Origin: Cordia subcordata
Taxonomy: Eukaryota; Streptophyta; Magnoliopsida; Boraginales; Cordiaceae
Length of the DNA stretch: 64,000 nt
Assembly: GCA_028554755.1 (NCBI GenBank)
Contig: JAPTOF010000020.1
Span: 3,291,001-3,355,000, forward strand
Reading direction: 5' to 3'
The notes under the pieces are model-generated. The model searched no databases. It was not told the DNA's origin and saw only the letters and a program-made list of their open reading frames with translations. Made by a program: the position numbers and the translations under genes. The first letter of the stretch is position 1; the number at the start of each line of letters is the position of its first letter. This document shows positions 1 through 12,613 of the stretch, piece after piece.

Positions 1-2645
1 GTGACACGTTCATCTCCTTTGCAGTACCGCTTCAGTTCATCGAACAAGCATAAAGTTTGAACAGCTACTAGTTGAGTACATGAACAGATGAACTAAGTAG
101 CAACATGCTTTAGTTTCTGTCCACTTTCCTCGTTCTTTCATAATCTCAGACATAGTAGTGGTTTTGTACTTTTGACATGTATCCTTAAAAATTCATAGTA
201 TCAAACATTTATATATCTTGTACTATCTAGATAAGGAATATAGGGAGAAAGCCTCGTTTAAATCGTCATATCTGTAGAATTAATTAGTTCTAATAATACA
301 CATGAACCCCACAAACAATATGTCCATTTTTCTTTTCTGTTTTGAGTCAGTTATCTTCAAACCACATTGAAAACGGGAATAATTCCTATTGACGCTAAGA
401 ACTGTGAAGGAAAAATCCTCCTCAGATGCGCTTTCCAGATTCGAACTTGTATTCTCCTTCTCACCGAGTGAGAAAACTACCACGTCAATTAACAAGTTAT
501 CGATACATTTGTTCATGCACATATACAAATACCTGTAGTTTGTAAGAATTTTTTGTTCCACAAACAACAACCACCATGTTAGATTGATAGCTTTTATTTA
601 ACAACAAATTAGAATGTCCAAGAGCACAAGTACAGACACACAGAGACCTAACAATGCTGCCTCTTCTTGGTACGTAACAATTAAAGATTGAGAGATATCC
701 ACAAACATTTAAGGCTGTCTAAACAGGAGAAAACAAAATCACAAACGATTTAATATCAATGGGTTGTTCACTCCATGGCCATAAGAGGTTAAGACCCCTA
801 TCATTTAATATTACGTAGTTGTAGTCCCCTACGTTGGTCATGTTTGAACAAGAAATAGTCCCATTCACATTTAATATTACAACCTAAATATCCCCAACAC
901 CTCACATGGCTTACATCGCCTGACATTAATCAGAAATTTTCACACCACGTTATACTAATAATTATAATGACATCTTCAAGTTTTGTTTTTGATGAGTTTC
1001 TTATAGTTGAAGATAAACTAAGATTTACAAGAGTCAAAGATCTTCCTGAGTAAGATCAAGATCTTTCTTTTAATATTAAATTAATCTTTGTTCGAAACCC
1101 AATAATAGTATTGCTGGTAACATAAGCAACAAGTTAATTATCACTTAATTAAAATTAATTTTTTTTTTTTTTTTTTGGGGTAAGTTACAATAATCGAGGG
1201 TTTGACATTGTGGCTGGAAATGGAGTTCCAGATTGTTGCGTTTGCCTTTGCCGCTGCTCCAAATATGCAAGTCAGTATCTGAAGGCGGCTAATTATACTG
1301 CAATTTTAATGTAATAAGAAGGGAATCTTATTAAAAAGTACTCTATTTGTACTAGGGTTTCTATTTTTAGTATTACCGTTGCAAACACGTCATAAAAAGA
1401 GGAGAATAGCATTAGTTAGCTAATAATAAACATAAGAGTCAGCGTCGAGTTAACCTATAACTTTTAATTTGATTTGATTTGTTTTCGAATCTTTTATATT
1501 ATTACGTATCACTTCTTTACTAGTGAGTCTACAAGCATCCAAATATGCGACGCCAAACATAAAATCTTTTATGGGAGCATCTTGTGAAGAAGAAGCTTAA
1601 TGCTTAAGATGGCACCACTTTGAGTTTAATTTACTTTGAATTAATCAGACTGAACATTCCACCTTTTAGAGGAAAAGTTTAATGCTTAAAGTTAAAATAA
1701 TCTGAGGAGATAATTTTGCTTTATCTATTAGCCTTTGCATCAAGTTCTGAAAACAAAGTAAGACCACAGATTGGTGACCATACCAGCTGCCAACTGGTGT
1801 CGTGTACACCACTGAACATTGTTTGGTTTGCGATTTGGTGCCAATGTTTATCAAACACAACACAGTTGGCTTTCTTGATAATCACATATGGAAAAAGCTT
1901 CTTTGAGCAGCCGGCGAATGGATTAGAATTTTACATACGCAATCACGAGGATAATATATTTGTATACACACACGTGACCATGGTTACGGCCTGCAGGCTG
2001 CAAAAAAAGAATAGGTCACCAGGGTAAATAAGCAAGAATAATTATCATCACATTTTTAATTTTTGTGTCTCATATTGATGGGAGATATAATAAGTGAGTA
2101 ATATGAGCTCGGTCATTCTGTCAAAACTCAGTGTAACTATTTTTCACTTGTGAATTTAACGTTTGAATAATTATTTCTTAAACTTTACATTATTAAATAC
2201 TTTCTTGCATGGAGGCTTAGAGTTCGGGACTTGGCATGAAATCCAATGGCCTGATATAAATTTTCCTTTGAATTAACTATTTAACGAGGAAATATTTTAT
2301 GTCAACCTTTTCATCCTTTCATTTTTTTTTCCGAAAGATAAAATTACATATGTACTAAATATAAAAACTCTCTTATATGAGAAAATATATTATTATATAT
2401 AACAAATGGTACAGTCGAGATGAATTGAATGAGTTACATTATAACATTCTTATACTATCTTTTGAACGTTGTAAGAGACTAAAAGAGAAGATATATTATA
2501 CTAGTAACATGGTTTCAAGATGCCAAATGGAAGCAGTATTCATGCTGATAATACATGGACCAATAGGGCTATAATTTGACACATTGACCTTTATTTGAAG
2601 AAAGTTCTAGCTTCACAACAACTCATGTTTGAATATATTAAATAA

Positions 2646-3102
2646 AGGGCAAATTTTACAAATAATCCCTATTATTTATAGAAAGTGTTAGTTTAATCTT
2701 TATTGTTTAAAAAATGACCTATTTGGTCTCTTATATATCAAAAAAGTGCCACTTTTGTTCCCATTATTTCAAAAGTGACCAATTTACTTCCAAATATTTG
2801 TAAAAAGTGACATCATTGATCCCCATTTTAGTTTTAAAAATGGTCGGGTAGCCCAATTTTAACCTGAAAAATGGTCATGTAATAGTCATGTAACCAATAA
2901 ATGGGGGAAAATTGATATTTTCGCAAAAATTAACATCTTTTGCAAATATTAAGGACTAAATGAGTTACTTTTAAAATAATAGGGACCAAAGTGACCTTTT
3001 TTTTTTTGCAAACATTAAGGAACAAAAAAGTCACTTTTAAAATAATAGAAACTAAATTGATACCTTTTATAAACAATAAGGACTATTTGTGAAATTCTCC
3101 CT
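2646..3102. mobile_element. Foldback MITE-like element
   Basis: The left end (AGGGCAAATTTTACAAATA from 2646) and the right end read on the opposite strand (AGGGAGAATTTCACAAATA ending at 3102) match over roughly 40 bases with few differences. Further in, the arms stay loosely complementary, with recurring phrases such as CAAAAGTGAC and AAAATAATAGGGACC, so the whole unit could fold into a long hairpin. There is no coding capacity. I could not fix a clean target-site duplication; the flanks share only AAATAA, slightly offset. The superfamily is uncertain. Confidence 0.6.
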
Positions 3103-4251
3103 CAAATAAACATGCTACATACCAATTTCTTACAGAAAAGTTGAGAGGTTTCGATCTATTGATATTTATGGCATAATTATCGTCAACAATACAAACAATA
3201 CTGTGACAACTAAGAAAACATATTAATTTGGCCGGACAAAGACAAAAGATGAAAGCGACTCTTCGCCTGTTAAGTGTGTGCCGGATGCAAACTTGTTCGG
3301 GGGAAATAAATTGATTTGCACTTTAAATGTTATTTTCAGCAGATATACAATTATTATGTCAAATTATATTTTTTAATCGGAACAAAATAATTTTCTAAAT
3401 TAAAAATATAAATATATAAAGAATTTTACGGAGCACCCACTAATCCAATACTACATTGTTACTTGTAATTTTTTATAACAAGAAATTCGTTTTTTATAAC
3501 AAGTAATATTTAACATAAGAGACCAAAGAGAATCATACATTTGAAATTAAAACTTGCGATTAGTCTATTTTCCGAAGCATGCCAAAACAAAAAATAAAAT
3601 AAGGAAAAAAGGCCAAGTATGGCCAAGAAGGTACAAAATAAGTCAAGGGGCACGCAAAACGCGGATAAAGAGGGTGGATTTGAGAGAACGGAATCTCAAA
3701 ATGGCACGCCTTGATGTGGTTTTGTTTAATACTACTATTATTATTTCTAGGCATTGACATTTTGAAAGAAAAGAAAAATTAAGGGAAAAAAAAAAAAGAA
3801 AAATAGTGTGTCGACCAAAATCAAAAATATTTGACCCCGGCGACACCGCCGAGCATGCCCTTCCAAGATCACGATGGTAGTTGACTTGTAGCCACGTGGC
3901 ATTTTACCAGCATCTAAGGGACATTGCCGGCATTCATCAGTTGGTGACGTAAAATATTAGCAGCATAAATATTAAATAATGAGGCCACTTTAATACATTA
4001 ATTAATTTAATAGTGCAATTATTTTAGTAACTAAACTAAGTAGGGTGTGCGCCATGATGCTATTCGAAATTCTTTCTCCTTGTTTAAGAAACAGTTGATA
4101 TTTACAGTAAGAAGATAGAAATCCAAATTTATTATTTTCGGTCATGATCAATGGTTACCTATCACTCTATTTGACACTTGGGGGCATTGGCTTTTTTTTT
4201 TTTTCTTTTCTTTTTTTTAATTTCGCATCAAAATTTTGAAGCCCGGCGGGT

Positions 4252-4258
4252 TATAAAA
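4252..4258 (+). promoter_or_regulatory. Possible TATA box of the PADRE gene
   Basis: TATAAAA lies about 270 bases before the ATG at 4529, in front of a CT-rich leader. The match is good, but the implied leader is rather long, so this is only a candidate. Confidence 0.3.
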
Positions 4259-4528
4259 TGAGTGATATAGTGGAGACACAAGACCATAAATTGGATAGTT
4301 GACAGGGGAGGGACGAGGTAGCTAGCTAAGGTTGACAGAGACCAATTTTACCATCTTGTAGGGTGGTGGGTACGAGTTAGAAAGAGACCGTTTAGTTGCT
4401 TTTTAACCTCCAAGCTTACTTCTTCCTCCTTATCTATCTCTTTGCTTCATTCTCACTTACCATATTCTCATACATCTTCTTTCCTTCTGAGAGATTTGCA
4501 TAGTTTGTAGAGATAAAAAGAGAGAGAG

Positions 4529-5171
4529 ATGGGCAACTGCCAAGCTGTGGATGCTGCAGCATTAGTAATACAACATCCCAACGGACGCATTGAGAGGATG
4601 TATTGGCCTGTGACCGCCAGTGAGGTGATGAAAATGAATCCGGGCCACTATGTTTCTCTCATAATACCACTGCCTAACAATGGTGGTGAGAACACAGATG
4701 ATAAGACGATACGCTTCACTCGCGTCAAGCTTCTCCGGGCGAGTGATACTCTCCTTCTTGGTCACGCTTATCGACTTGTGACTGATCAAGGTTGGTTCAT
4801 CTTCTGATACTCCCCTGCAACTATTCTTCAAACCTGTGTTGTGTGTGATTTGAGTGTCTCTCAGGTTGTTCTTCTCCTGTAATTCCTTTCGTTCTTGATT
4901 CCAAGTCTTTTAACTTCTGTGCTTTGTTCTCTTGACTATAGAGGTCATGAAGGTGTTGCGCGCAAAGAAGCAAGCGAAGATGAACAAGCCCCAGCCGGAA
5001 TCAGAAGAGAAGATGCAGGCAGGTCTGCAAAGACAAAGTTCAAGTTATAGAGGAGAAGCTGGAGAGAGTGAAGCTGCGAAGAATTCTCAGGTGACAACTT
5101 TAAGCTTAGCTAAGAAGCCTTCAAATATACGAGCACCCAAACTGCAAAAGCATAAACCAGTGATGCTTTAA
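4529..5171 (+). CDS. PADRE/DUF4228 domain protein
   Basis: Two exons, 4529-4790 and 4942-5171, joined across a 151-base GT-AG intron. The split GAG codon gives a 163-residue protein reading ...VTDQ|EVMKVL.... The N-terminus MGNCQAVDAAALVIQHP, the following G(R/K)xERxYWPV stretch and the segment HYVSLIIPLP are the signature of the plant PADRE (DUF4228) family. Many members start with MGNC, which suggests N-myristoylation at Gly2 and possible Cys palmitoylation. The C-terminal exon is basic and low-complexity (KKQAK, then a Q/E/S-rich tail). Family members respond to pathogens and abiotic stress, but their biochemical role is not established. The gene is convergent with the PRIN2-like gene downstream. 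The ATG is the first in the frame and follows a purine-rich AGAGAG run. Confidence 0.9.
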
Positions 5172-5984
5172 CTTCAAGATTTGGCATTCCTGTAAACTTC
5201 AAGATTCTGTTACTGAGAAAATATTCAAAGCATTTAAAAAGGTGGCCGCCAACTCAAAAGTCACACTGCCAAAAGCATTAAAAAGTGAAACTATGATCCT
5301 TCTCATCAAGGAAATGGCATAAAATTCATTGGCATCAGAAAATAAAAGAAAAACTTTCTTCCGATTATTCCATCTACATGGTTTAGCTGTAAAGTAACTA
5401 ATGAGAAAAAGAAAACCATGAAGATAGATTGGGAGCGATTATACACACTAGAGCTTTAGAGTCACATAAACAATAGATTTACATATTTCATGAAGGCTAT
5501 GGGCTATTCTCAGAGAAATATTGTCTTACAACAGCAAATTCATATCTGCAGGTGATGAGGCATGAGAGACCTAGACAGAGGTCAGGATCAACTAATTTTG
5601 CTATGACAAGGTCCAAATTATGGCGGCCGTCTCTACAGAGTATATCTGAAGCTGGAAGCTGATAATGGTCGTGTGACTTGTTAATGTACCACTTGTTAAA
5701 CCAGCAATCCAGATATATTAAATCAAGGAACTTGATTCCAAGCAACATCAGAATCAGCCACAGCTCTAGTCTTAGCAGAATGTTGAGTATATTAATTCGT
5801 TCTGTATAGAAATATAGAGAGAGCAACATCAATCAGTACCCTCTCACAAAAAAGATTTTACATTGAAATTACCTCCATGCTTCTCTGATTCAGACTAACT
5901 GATCAAATATGAGGATTAACCAGGAGACTAAGTGATCCAATATTAGGTAGGATTAGCCAGTAGATTAACTTGTCATACGGGGTG
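5172..5984. other. Spacer between convergent 3' ends
   Basis: About 0.8 kb between the PADRE stop codon and the stop of the PRIN2-like gene on the other strand. It should contain both 3' UTRs. I see no further coding exon; the frames open here on the minus strand match nothing I know. Confidence 0.5.
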
Positions 5985-7266
5985 TCATTTAGGTTGCTTT
6001 GCGTTCCAGATCTCCCAGTCCTGATCAACATGATTTTGAGCCCATAAAAGGGATGCTCGTGCAGCCAAAGGTGCTCCAGGAAGTTTTCTCTCCTTGAGTG
6101 CAATCATCATATCCGTGAAAGGTTCCACCAATAACGTTCCTGGCCCTCCGTACTCTTGGTGCAAGAATTCACTGAATATCTGGGTTCAGAAAGGAAGCTC
6201 ATAAACCGTAGCATAAACATTTGAAAAGCAAATATAAAATTCCTCTGGCCATTTGAATCATCCTAACCGGGGAATTTCTAAACAAATGAAAACAACATTT
6301 CTAAACAAGACGCCCATCGGGAAGAACTGAAATAGTATTATGATAGTCATGAGCGCAGCCGTGTGTTTCAGCTTGTGCACGCCCGCATAAGCAGGCGTGC
6401 TTGTCCATCAGAAAGCGCACCTTCTGTCAGAGGATGACCTGTATCAGCCTCCAACGACTCAGTCGTCAAGATAAAGGAGAGGAAAGAAATATGATGGGGG
6501 TATTATGATTAAAGATGGAATTTTGCGGACTTCTATAGACTCATTATTTGTGACAAGTTGTAGTATCCTTATTGATTGCTTCATCTACAATGGTTGCCTC
6601 TTCTTCCAGGATGTCAAAGACATTGAGGTACTGAATTAGATAACCTAAGCAGGTATCCAGAATAACTAATTGGTTGACCTATCTACTTAATTATTGAAGA
6701 ACTCTCTGTCCAAAGTATCAAACAGCCAAACGTCTGTTAACCTTTCCACAAAAATTGCGAATTGCATTCATTATCAACCAGCTGAACTGGAATTAAGCGA
6801 CTCCAAAATCATTTAAAGGGCTCCAACTCATGAAAAAGTGATGTGTTAAAGGTGTTAGTTGTGTGCTTACGTGCTATTTGTTTTTTTTTTTTTTTTTTTA
6901 CTTTTTAACTCCTAAGTGATCATTCATAACTGAGACACTTCCGATATTAAATTCAGAATATTCCATTTACTCGGGAAAAAAATATATATATTAGAAAAGA
7001 AATTCAGAGAAAAAAGTAAAATTACCTCTGTGCATACATCGACAACATTATCCATATCATCTCCAAATGTCTCCTTTTCCTTTGACAGCTTCTTCGTAAG
7101 CTCCGCTCTGAACTTCTTCGTTTCCTATCATACAGAAAACAGATAACTAGTTAAAAATTAAGCTGCAAAAAAAAAAAGGAAAAGTTATTTATTTATTTAT
7201 CAAATTCAACATGCACCATCACGTGCAGAGCCATATAATTTTTTAATTGAGCTTGCACGTAACATA

Positions 7267-7330
<64 letters not shown>

Positions 7331-7553
7331 GGGAATCTACAGCTACAGAAAATTCTGGAATGGGGTCAAGATACACATATTTCTGAGGTGGGATTGCATG
7401 GAAAATGCTCGGGGAGCGGTTTGAAGAGAATGAAGGGCGAGGGGTGCGTAGGATAAGAGAAGGGGTGCACAGGATAAGGCCATGGGAGGTGATCTTTTTG
7501 GCGGGAATGGCCGTGAAGGTGGCTGTGAGAGCGGCTGGAGTGCACAGAGCCAT
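5985..7553 (-). CDS. PRIN2-like chloroplast protein, divergent copy
   Basis: Three exons on the minus strand: 7553-7341, 7124-7026 and 6179-5985, all phase 0 with GT-AG borders, giving 168 residues. ATG at 7553 is the first Met in the frame. The first ~58 residues are Ser/Thr/Pro-rich and lack acids, typical of a chloroplast transit peptide. The core runs LDPIPEF...ETKKF...VCTEIFSEFLHQEYGGPGT..., then AARASLLWAQNHVDQDW near the end. It has the same exon pattern as the copy at 49993-52489, and about half the core residues are identical. PRIN2 takes part in redox control of plastid transcription by the plastid-encoded RNA polymerase. This copy keeps the VCTE cysteine (C102) but has no cysteine where the other copy has LTCRAA (here FHAIPP). 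A compound microsatellite sits in intron 1 and a hAT-type MITE about 330 bases upstream. All junctions are intact, so it looks functional but diverged. Confidence 0.8.
7267..7331. repeat. Compound microsatellite (AC)n(AT)n(AG)n
   Basis: Three adjoining dinucleotide runs, about 9-12 units each, start just 10 bases inside intron 1 of the PRIN2-like gene. Length is probably variable between individuals. Confidence 0.95.
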
Positions 7554-7885
7554 CTGGCTAACGCTGTGTGGCTGTTGCAAACGTACGCTTCGGGTGCGTA
7601 TGATGAGACTACAGAATATTAACTATTTTTTTAAGGGCCTGTTCGGAGCCCAATTTGCTGAATGTCCATTGGGTAGAGAAAAAAAAATTTAACGAGCCCA
7701 GCTTGGCCCGATATGCAACTCATCGTAATATCAATGAGATGCTGTGATAACGTCAAAAGCAATTAACGATAGTATATATCAATATCATTAGTTTACCAAT
7801 AAAATAATTATGTTATGAGAAAATCAAAATCTAATCTAGTTTGGACCTGGATGGGTGCGGGAGGTTTCTATAAAATGTTTTTAGT

Positions 7886-8511
7886 TAGGGATGTTAATAG
7901 TACTCCGCCCTGTCTCGCAAGGGCACCGGCAAGGTAGGAGTGGGATTTTTGTTAAAAAACACCTGGGTGGGGCGGGGCTGGGTTGGGCGGGATTTTTTCT
8001 TTGTGCATCAGTGCCGGGGTAGGGCGGGATCAAGGTTGGGTGACCCCACCCCGGTATATATATGTATATATACGTATAGGTATACATGTATGCATATATA
8101 TATATATTATATGCTATGTTTAATAATTATGATTTGGAGTAAGTTTGGATTTAATGTGTTATTATTGTAAAATTATGGTCAATTTTAAGTATTAGAGTTT
8201 GAATTTGTTGTTTAAGGTTTGGTGTATGATTTATGTTGTTTTTTTATTTATTTTTACCTAATGAAAAAGTAGGAATTTCACTTGACAGATAGGGACTTAA
8301 CAAGTAAGTGTTTTGTCCCGATATTACCACTCGTTTGACTTTTGTTGATCAGTGCCCTGTAGGTAAGGGCATGGTGTAAAAAACACCGGTAGGGGCGAGG
8401 ATGGTAGCCGAGAGAAAATCCCGGTACAGGTATAGGGGCGGGATAGGGGCAAGTAAAAAAATACTAGGTGCGGAATAGGGGTTTGTAAACTTCGCTCAAT
8501 TGACATCACTA
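7886..8511. mobile_element. hAT-type MITE upstream of PRIN2-like gene
   Basis: The ends are TAGGGATGTTAAT (from 7886) and, on the opposite strand, TAGTGATGTCAAT (ending at 8511). The flanking octamers TTTTTAGT and TTTCTAGT match at 7 of 8 positions. Eight-base duplications and TAGGG-like tips are typical of hAT transposons. The interior is GC-rich near both ends (GGGGCGGGG-like blocks in opposite orientation) with an AT-rich centre, and codes for nothing. It is non-autonomous and has aged slightly. It lies in the likely promoter of the PRIN2-like gene. Confidence 0.7.
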
Positions 8512-9107
8512 TTTCTAGTTGATAGCCAACTCGCCTTTTTGTGTTTTTGGGTCATTAATAAACTTGCCTTGGAAAAATGATATTAATTTCAGCTGATAAT
8601 TGACCCAACTAAACCAAAATATGGGTGGGGCCCAAAAATAGAAAAGGAAACCCAACTATGGAGATGGGGAGCGTTTGGGCTGATAACAGGCCCAAGTTAA
8701 CTGAATCCTCGTGGACTATGGAAATTAATATACATAATTTTGTAAAATGGGTTGGTGTTTGATTCGACAATTTCGATTCTTAAAATTAGTTTTATTTATT
8801 TATTTGTTAGCTTTCTTAGCTTTTTGAGTGTTGATTAAAATGCTCAAATGAGAGGTATGGACATTGATTTACTTGCATATAATTCACTGGAACGACCAAA
8901 TGCTTTCTTCAAAAGAAGAAAAATATTAGAAGTAGAAATTAAGAATTTTTAAACATATTAATTAATATTATCTAATAGACTGAGATTAGGAGTAGTTTAT
9001 GTGATTGAAATTATCTCTTCCAAAAATGAAATCCTGATTACAATCCAGGGGAGAAATGAGGCCAGGATGCTAATTGCGGGAAAAAAAATATTGTCTAGTA
9101 GATTATA

Positions 9108-9223
9108 AATTGATAGTACAGTCACTACCCTAATATATGTTTCAGACCAATCAAAAACCACTATAAACCAATAGTATAGTCAATACCCAGCACATGTTCT
9201 AGATCAATCGAAAACCGTGCAAT
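9108..9223. repeat. Diverged tandem duplication, ~58-base unit
   Basis: The unit starting AATTGATAGTACAGTCACTA at 9108 is followed at 9166 by AACCAATAGTATAGTCAATA. Both units continue into ...AGA(C/T)CAATC(A/G)AAAACC. The copies differ at about a quarter of positions, so this is an old duplication. Confidence 0.6.
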
Positions 9224-11299
9224 ATTTATAATTTGATAATATAGATTTGAAATTAAACTTTTTGACTAGTTATAAAAAAACGATTATTATTTAATCATTT
9301 CATCTAATCTTTAAGTATTACTCTCGCATGAATTTCTGAAATGTAGTGCACTTAATTTCTAATAATCAGCCTGATTGTTAAGAAAAGAAAACAACGTGCC
9401 CATCAAACAACTTGCTAAATGTTTAGAAAATTATCCAAAGTATATCCGCGACTTCTTTGTTCTTTCTTCTTAAAAAAAGACAAATATTTTATGTTTAATC
9501 ACATGGCTAACTTTTAGCAAATACGACATGTCTCATATTTTTTCTAATCTATTAGAGATTGTTGCGCAAAATATGGTAACAAAATAATGTTCTAAAGGTT
9601 TGTATTTTTTGAGTCTTAACTACGTGGACACATATATAATAATCTATTGCCAAAGTGCTTGTTTACGTCCATTATCTGATAACTATATGCTTACCTGAAA
9701 GTTTTCTCCAATAACACAGTTACAGTATGTTTTATTCTCCATTTTTCATAAGATTTAAATTTTATAGTGTTTTATTTTTCATTCCACATAAAATTCGAAC
9801 GAAACAACAATTTTGTCTCTCTTGTATATTTGGATTTAAGTCATTACTCTTGAATAAAATAATTTTAATCATTTAAACTACTTTTTGAACCCATTGTGTC
9901 CTTAAAAATAATGTGAAGCAGTCCATATTTCTGGATAGATAATAAAAAAAATTTATATACAACTTACCACGTTTACAATTTGTAGCTTTTGACCTTGTCC
10001 GATAAAGTTGTCCAACTATTGTTTTTGTAGGTTTTGACAAAAATCCTTCTTTACGTCTATATCATATTAAGAATAATAAAATTTTATCTTAAAATTAATT
10101 TGTACTAAATAGAATAGTCTGAAATGTATATGACGATTTTAAAACTCGTATCTCAAGAGTCCAATAATTGTATACAGCTACTCAAGTCTTTTTCATATTA
10201 TTTAAAACATACTTATATCCTTTAATTTTTTGAGAAAGAATTTTACATTTTATAATCTCTCAACTGTGGCTAGTCAAAATTGGGCATTTTTCTGGCAGTT
10301 TCTAAATCCCTTTAACCCCAAGAAATGCCTTCAAACTTTCGGCTAATCGAGGTGATCTCACTTGTTGATCCCCCCATTTTTATCTTTCAAACCTACTTTA
10401 CGGGCATAGATTTAGTAATAATTAATGTATACGAGTTTAAGCTAATAAAACTAGTGTCACATTTTATAATCAATCAATCAATCAATATTTTTCAACATAT
10501 AACCTCACGTGAAAGTATTTTTACTCAGCACATGGCTTCTCGGCCAATGTGTCATAGTGTAATTTTTGGCAGGATCATACTCGATATATTCTAAAATTAT
10601 GAACTCCACAGCGGGTAGAGAGGGAGGCTAAGTAAAATAAGATAGTCGTGCTATATAAAATCTTACGAATACTACTCCGCACATTTTTTATATTTCCTTC
10701 ATTTGCAAGGTGAACAATTTAATTTACAACACAAAGTTTTTGCAACCACACTGGCTGGCCAGTCCATCAGCCTTATTGTAATAAGTTTGAAAGAGTCTTC
10801 AATTGGAATGCTTATGAGAAAGGGGCATTGGTCGAATGCCATGAATGAATAAGAAGTTGACAGCAGATGAAATTTGTAATTCTTATTCAACTGAGTTCTC
10901 GCTAGCAAGTCATCAATTATATATTATATATTGAAAGTTAGTAAGAATTGAGGGACAACGCCCCTAATTTAAGTGGGTTATCAACAAAATAATTGGTATA
11001 CATACAATATTCATGGAAAAACAATATCTTTGAATTCAAAACTTTTTGTCATCATAACAAGTCTTACTCAAACGTTCGAACTAATTTACAATAAAATACA
11101 TGGTGTTTGCCTTTTGTGATTGTGACAGGAATGAAATGAGAATAATGTACAGCATGAAATTAAAGATGTAGCTAGAGAGTTGTTGAGCAATGTGTTGATG
11201 ATTATGCGGATGACTCTCTTTATTGGAATAGAGAGGTCCAGGGGCAAAGGGGCATTATAATAGCGAAAGCAAATATAAAGAAAGAAAGACAACAACAAA

Positions 11300-11521
11300 A
11301 TGCGCCCCCCGCTCCCTCGAGAGAACCAAACCCTCATCCCCTTCCTCCTCATTTCCTTCTTTCAGCCTCTTTTGGTGCGTGGCATTTATCCCAATGAAAG
11401 AATTTCAAAATCTGAGTTGGAAAGCCAAGAATTGGGCTCCCCATTCACATCAATATCTACACCCTTTTCACATCCTCATTTCGATTCACATGCCATTAAT
11501 CTTACGCTTGTACTAGTGTAA
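11300..11521 (+). CDS. Possible short secreted peptide (weak)
   Basis: A 73-codon ATG frame in a good start context (ACAACAAAATGC). Residues 11-26 (TLIPFLLISFFQPLLV) would serve as a hydrophobic signal segment, followed by a Ser/Pro-rich tail. The DNA is also plain CT-rich sequence of the kind found in 5' leaders, and I recognise no peptide family. It could easily be chance or a decayed gene. Confidence 0.15.
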   Translation: MRPPLPRENQTLIPFLLISFFQPLLVRGIYPNERISKSELESQELGSPFTSISTPFSHPHFDSHAINLTLVLV

Positions 11522-12497
11522 CATCCATGTATTATACAGAGTGATAATAAAATATAAATAGCGTGATTTTTTATGATAAAAATTTTATTTCTCATTTAGA
11601 GATTGGCATATTTACTTTTTCTATTATATGTCAAGTATTTTAAAAATTATACATCAACAAAGTATCTGATGTGTAACCAATTACTTTAATTTATTTAATT
11701 TGAAAAAAAATAGCAAGTAGAATTTTCGGAAAGAAAAGAAAAATGTAATGATTAGACGCTATATATATTTACTTTAGTCCAAAACAAAACTCTTTTCATT
11801 TTTCAAAAATATGGTTGATAAAACTTTGGAAAACTTTGGAAAACAAGGGTGTCATCAAAAGCACTATGTGTGAACCCTTAATGTTGTAGCAATTTAGGAG
11901 GGAACTTACCTAGTTGGAGAGGTAACAACTTTAGTTAGATATATAGATATATCTTATGGATACATATGCGTATACTCATGTCACACTATTTTGATCTTCC
12001 TTTCTAATGCGTTTCCGTTAGCAGTTGAGATAAGAAAATCTAAATCTTAGATATATACATTCTTGGTGTTATAGTAAAACTTTCAAACGAACCGGATAAT
12101 TAGGAAACAAGAAAGTTGTTAGACGATATTATTGCTTTGACATTGTTGGATAAGTATCTAAGATCATCACTAAAGAGAGATTTAATTTACTTGAAAACTC
12201 TAATTCATTTTCTTTTTCTTTTTATTATAGAGGAGGCAAATCGGGTAAAATCTATATGTTCTTCCATGAAAAAGTTTCTCCAGCAAGAGGTGTAATGAGT
12301 GTAAAAAATTGACTAAGATTATGCACTCCCGGCGGCTATTCCAAGCCAAAGTCGGCTAACTAATTCACACAGATTAACATCACAAGGAATCCGTATTTTC
12401 TTAACTCTTTGAAAAGGTATATGATTAAAAGTAATTTACTTATATTAAAAAATTATAGTTAAGAAATATAAGGAAAAGATAAAATCATGCCATTATA

Positions 12498-12613
12498 AGG
12501 GTGTTTGGCTTTGAGTATTAGGTGCTTATAAATATCTATATATTAAAAAGCATGTGAAGAGATACTTTTTTTAAGTGTTATTAGTACCTAAAATAAGCAA
12601 AGCCAAACACCCT
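12498..12613. mobile_element. Small PIF/Harbinger (Tourist)-like MITE
   Basis: A 116-base unit with perfect terminal inverted repeats AGGGTGTTTGGCTTTG / CAAAGCCAAACACCCT. The GGTGTTTGG-type tip is common in plant Tourist elements. The expected 3-base duplication is imperfect (ATA and CTA). A related unit is at 46302-46425. Confidence 0.65.

Larger units (their letters stand above)
1..4528. other. Gene-free left flank
   Basis: I find no convincing gene here. Open frames are short, mostly lack an ATG and show no recognisable domain. The stretch holds a poly-T run near 1160-1175, a foldback element at 2646-3102 (separate entry), and AT-rich sequence up to the promoter of the PADRE gene. The last ~140 bases before 4529 are pyrimidine-rich, like a plant 5' leader. 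Confidence 0.6.

Noticed and set aside
7554..7580. Longer N-terminus (QQPHSVSQ) for the PRIN2-like protein
   Set aside because: It would need a TTG start; the ATG at 7553 gives a normal transit peptide.
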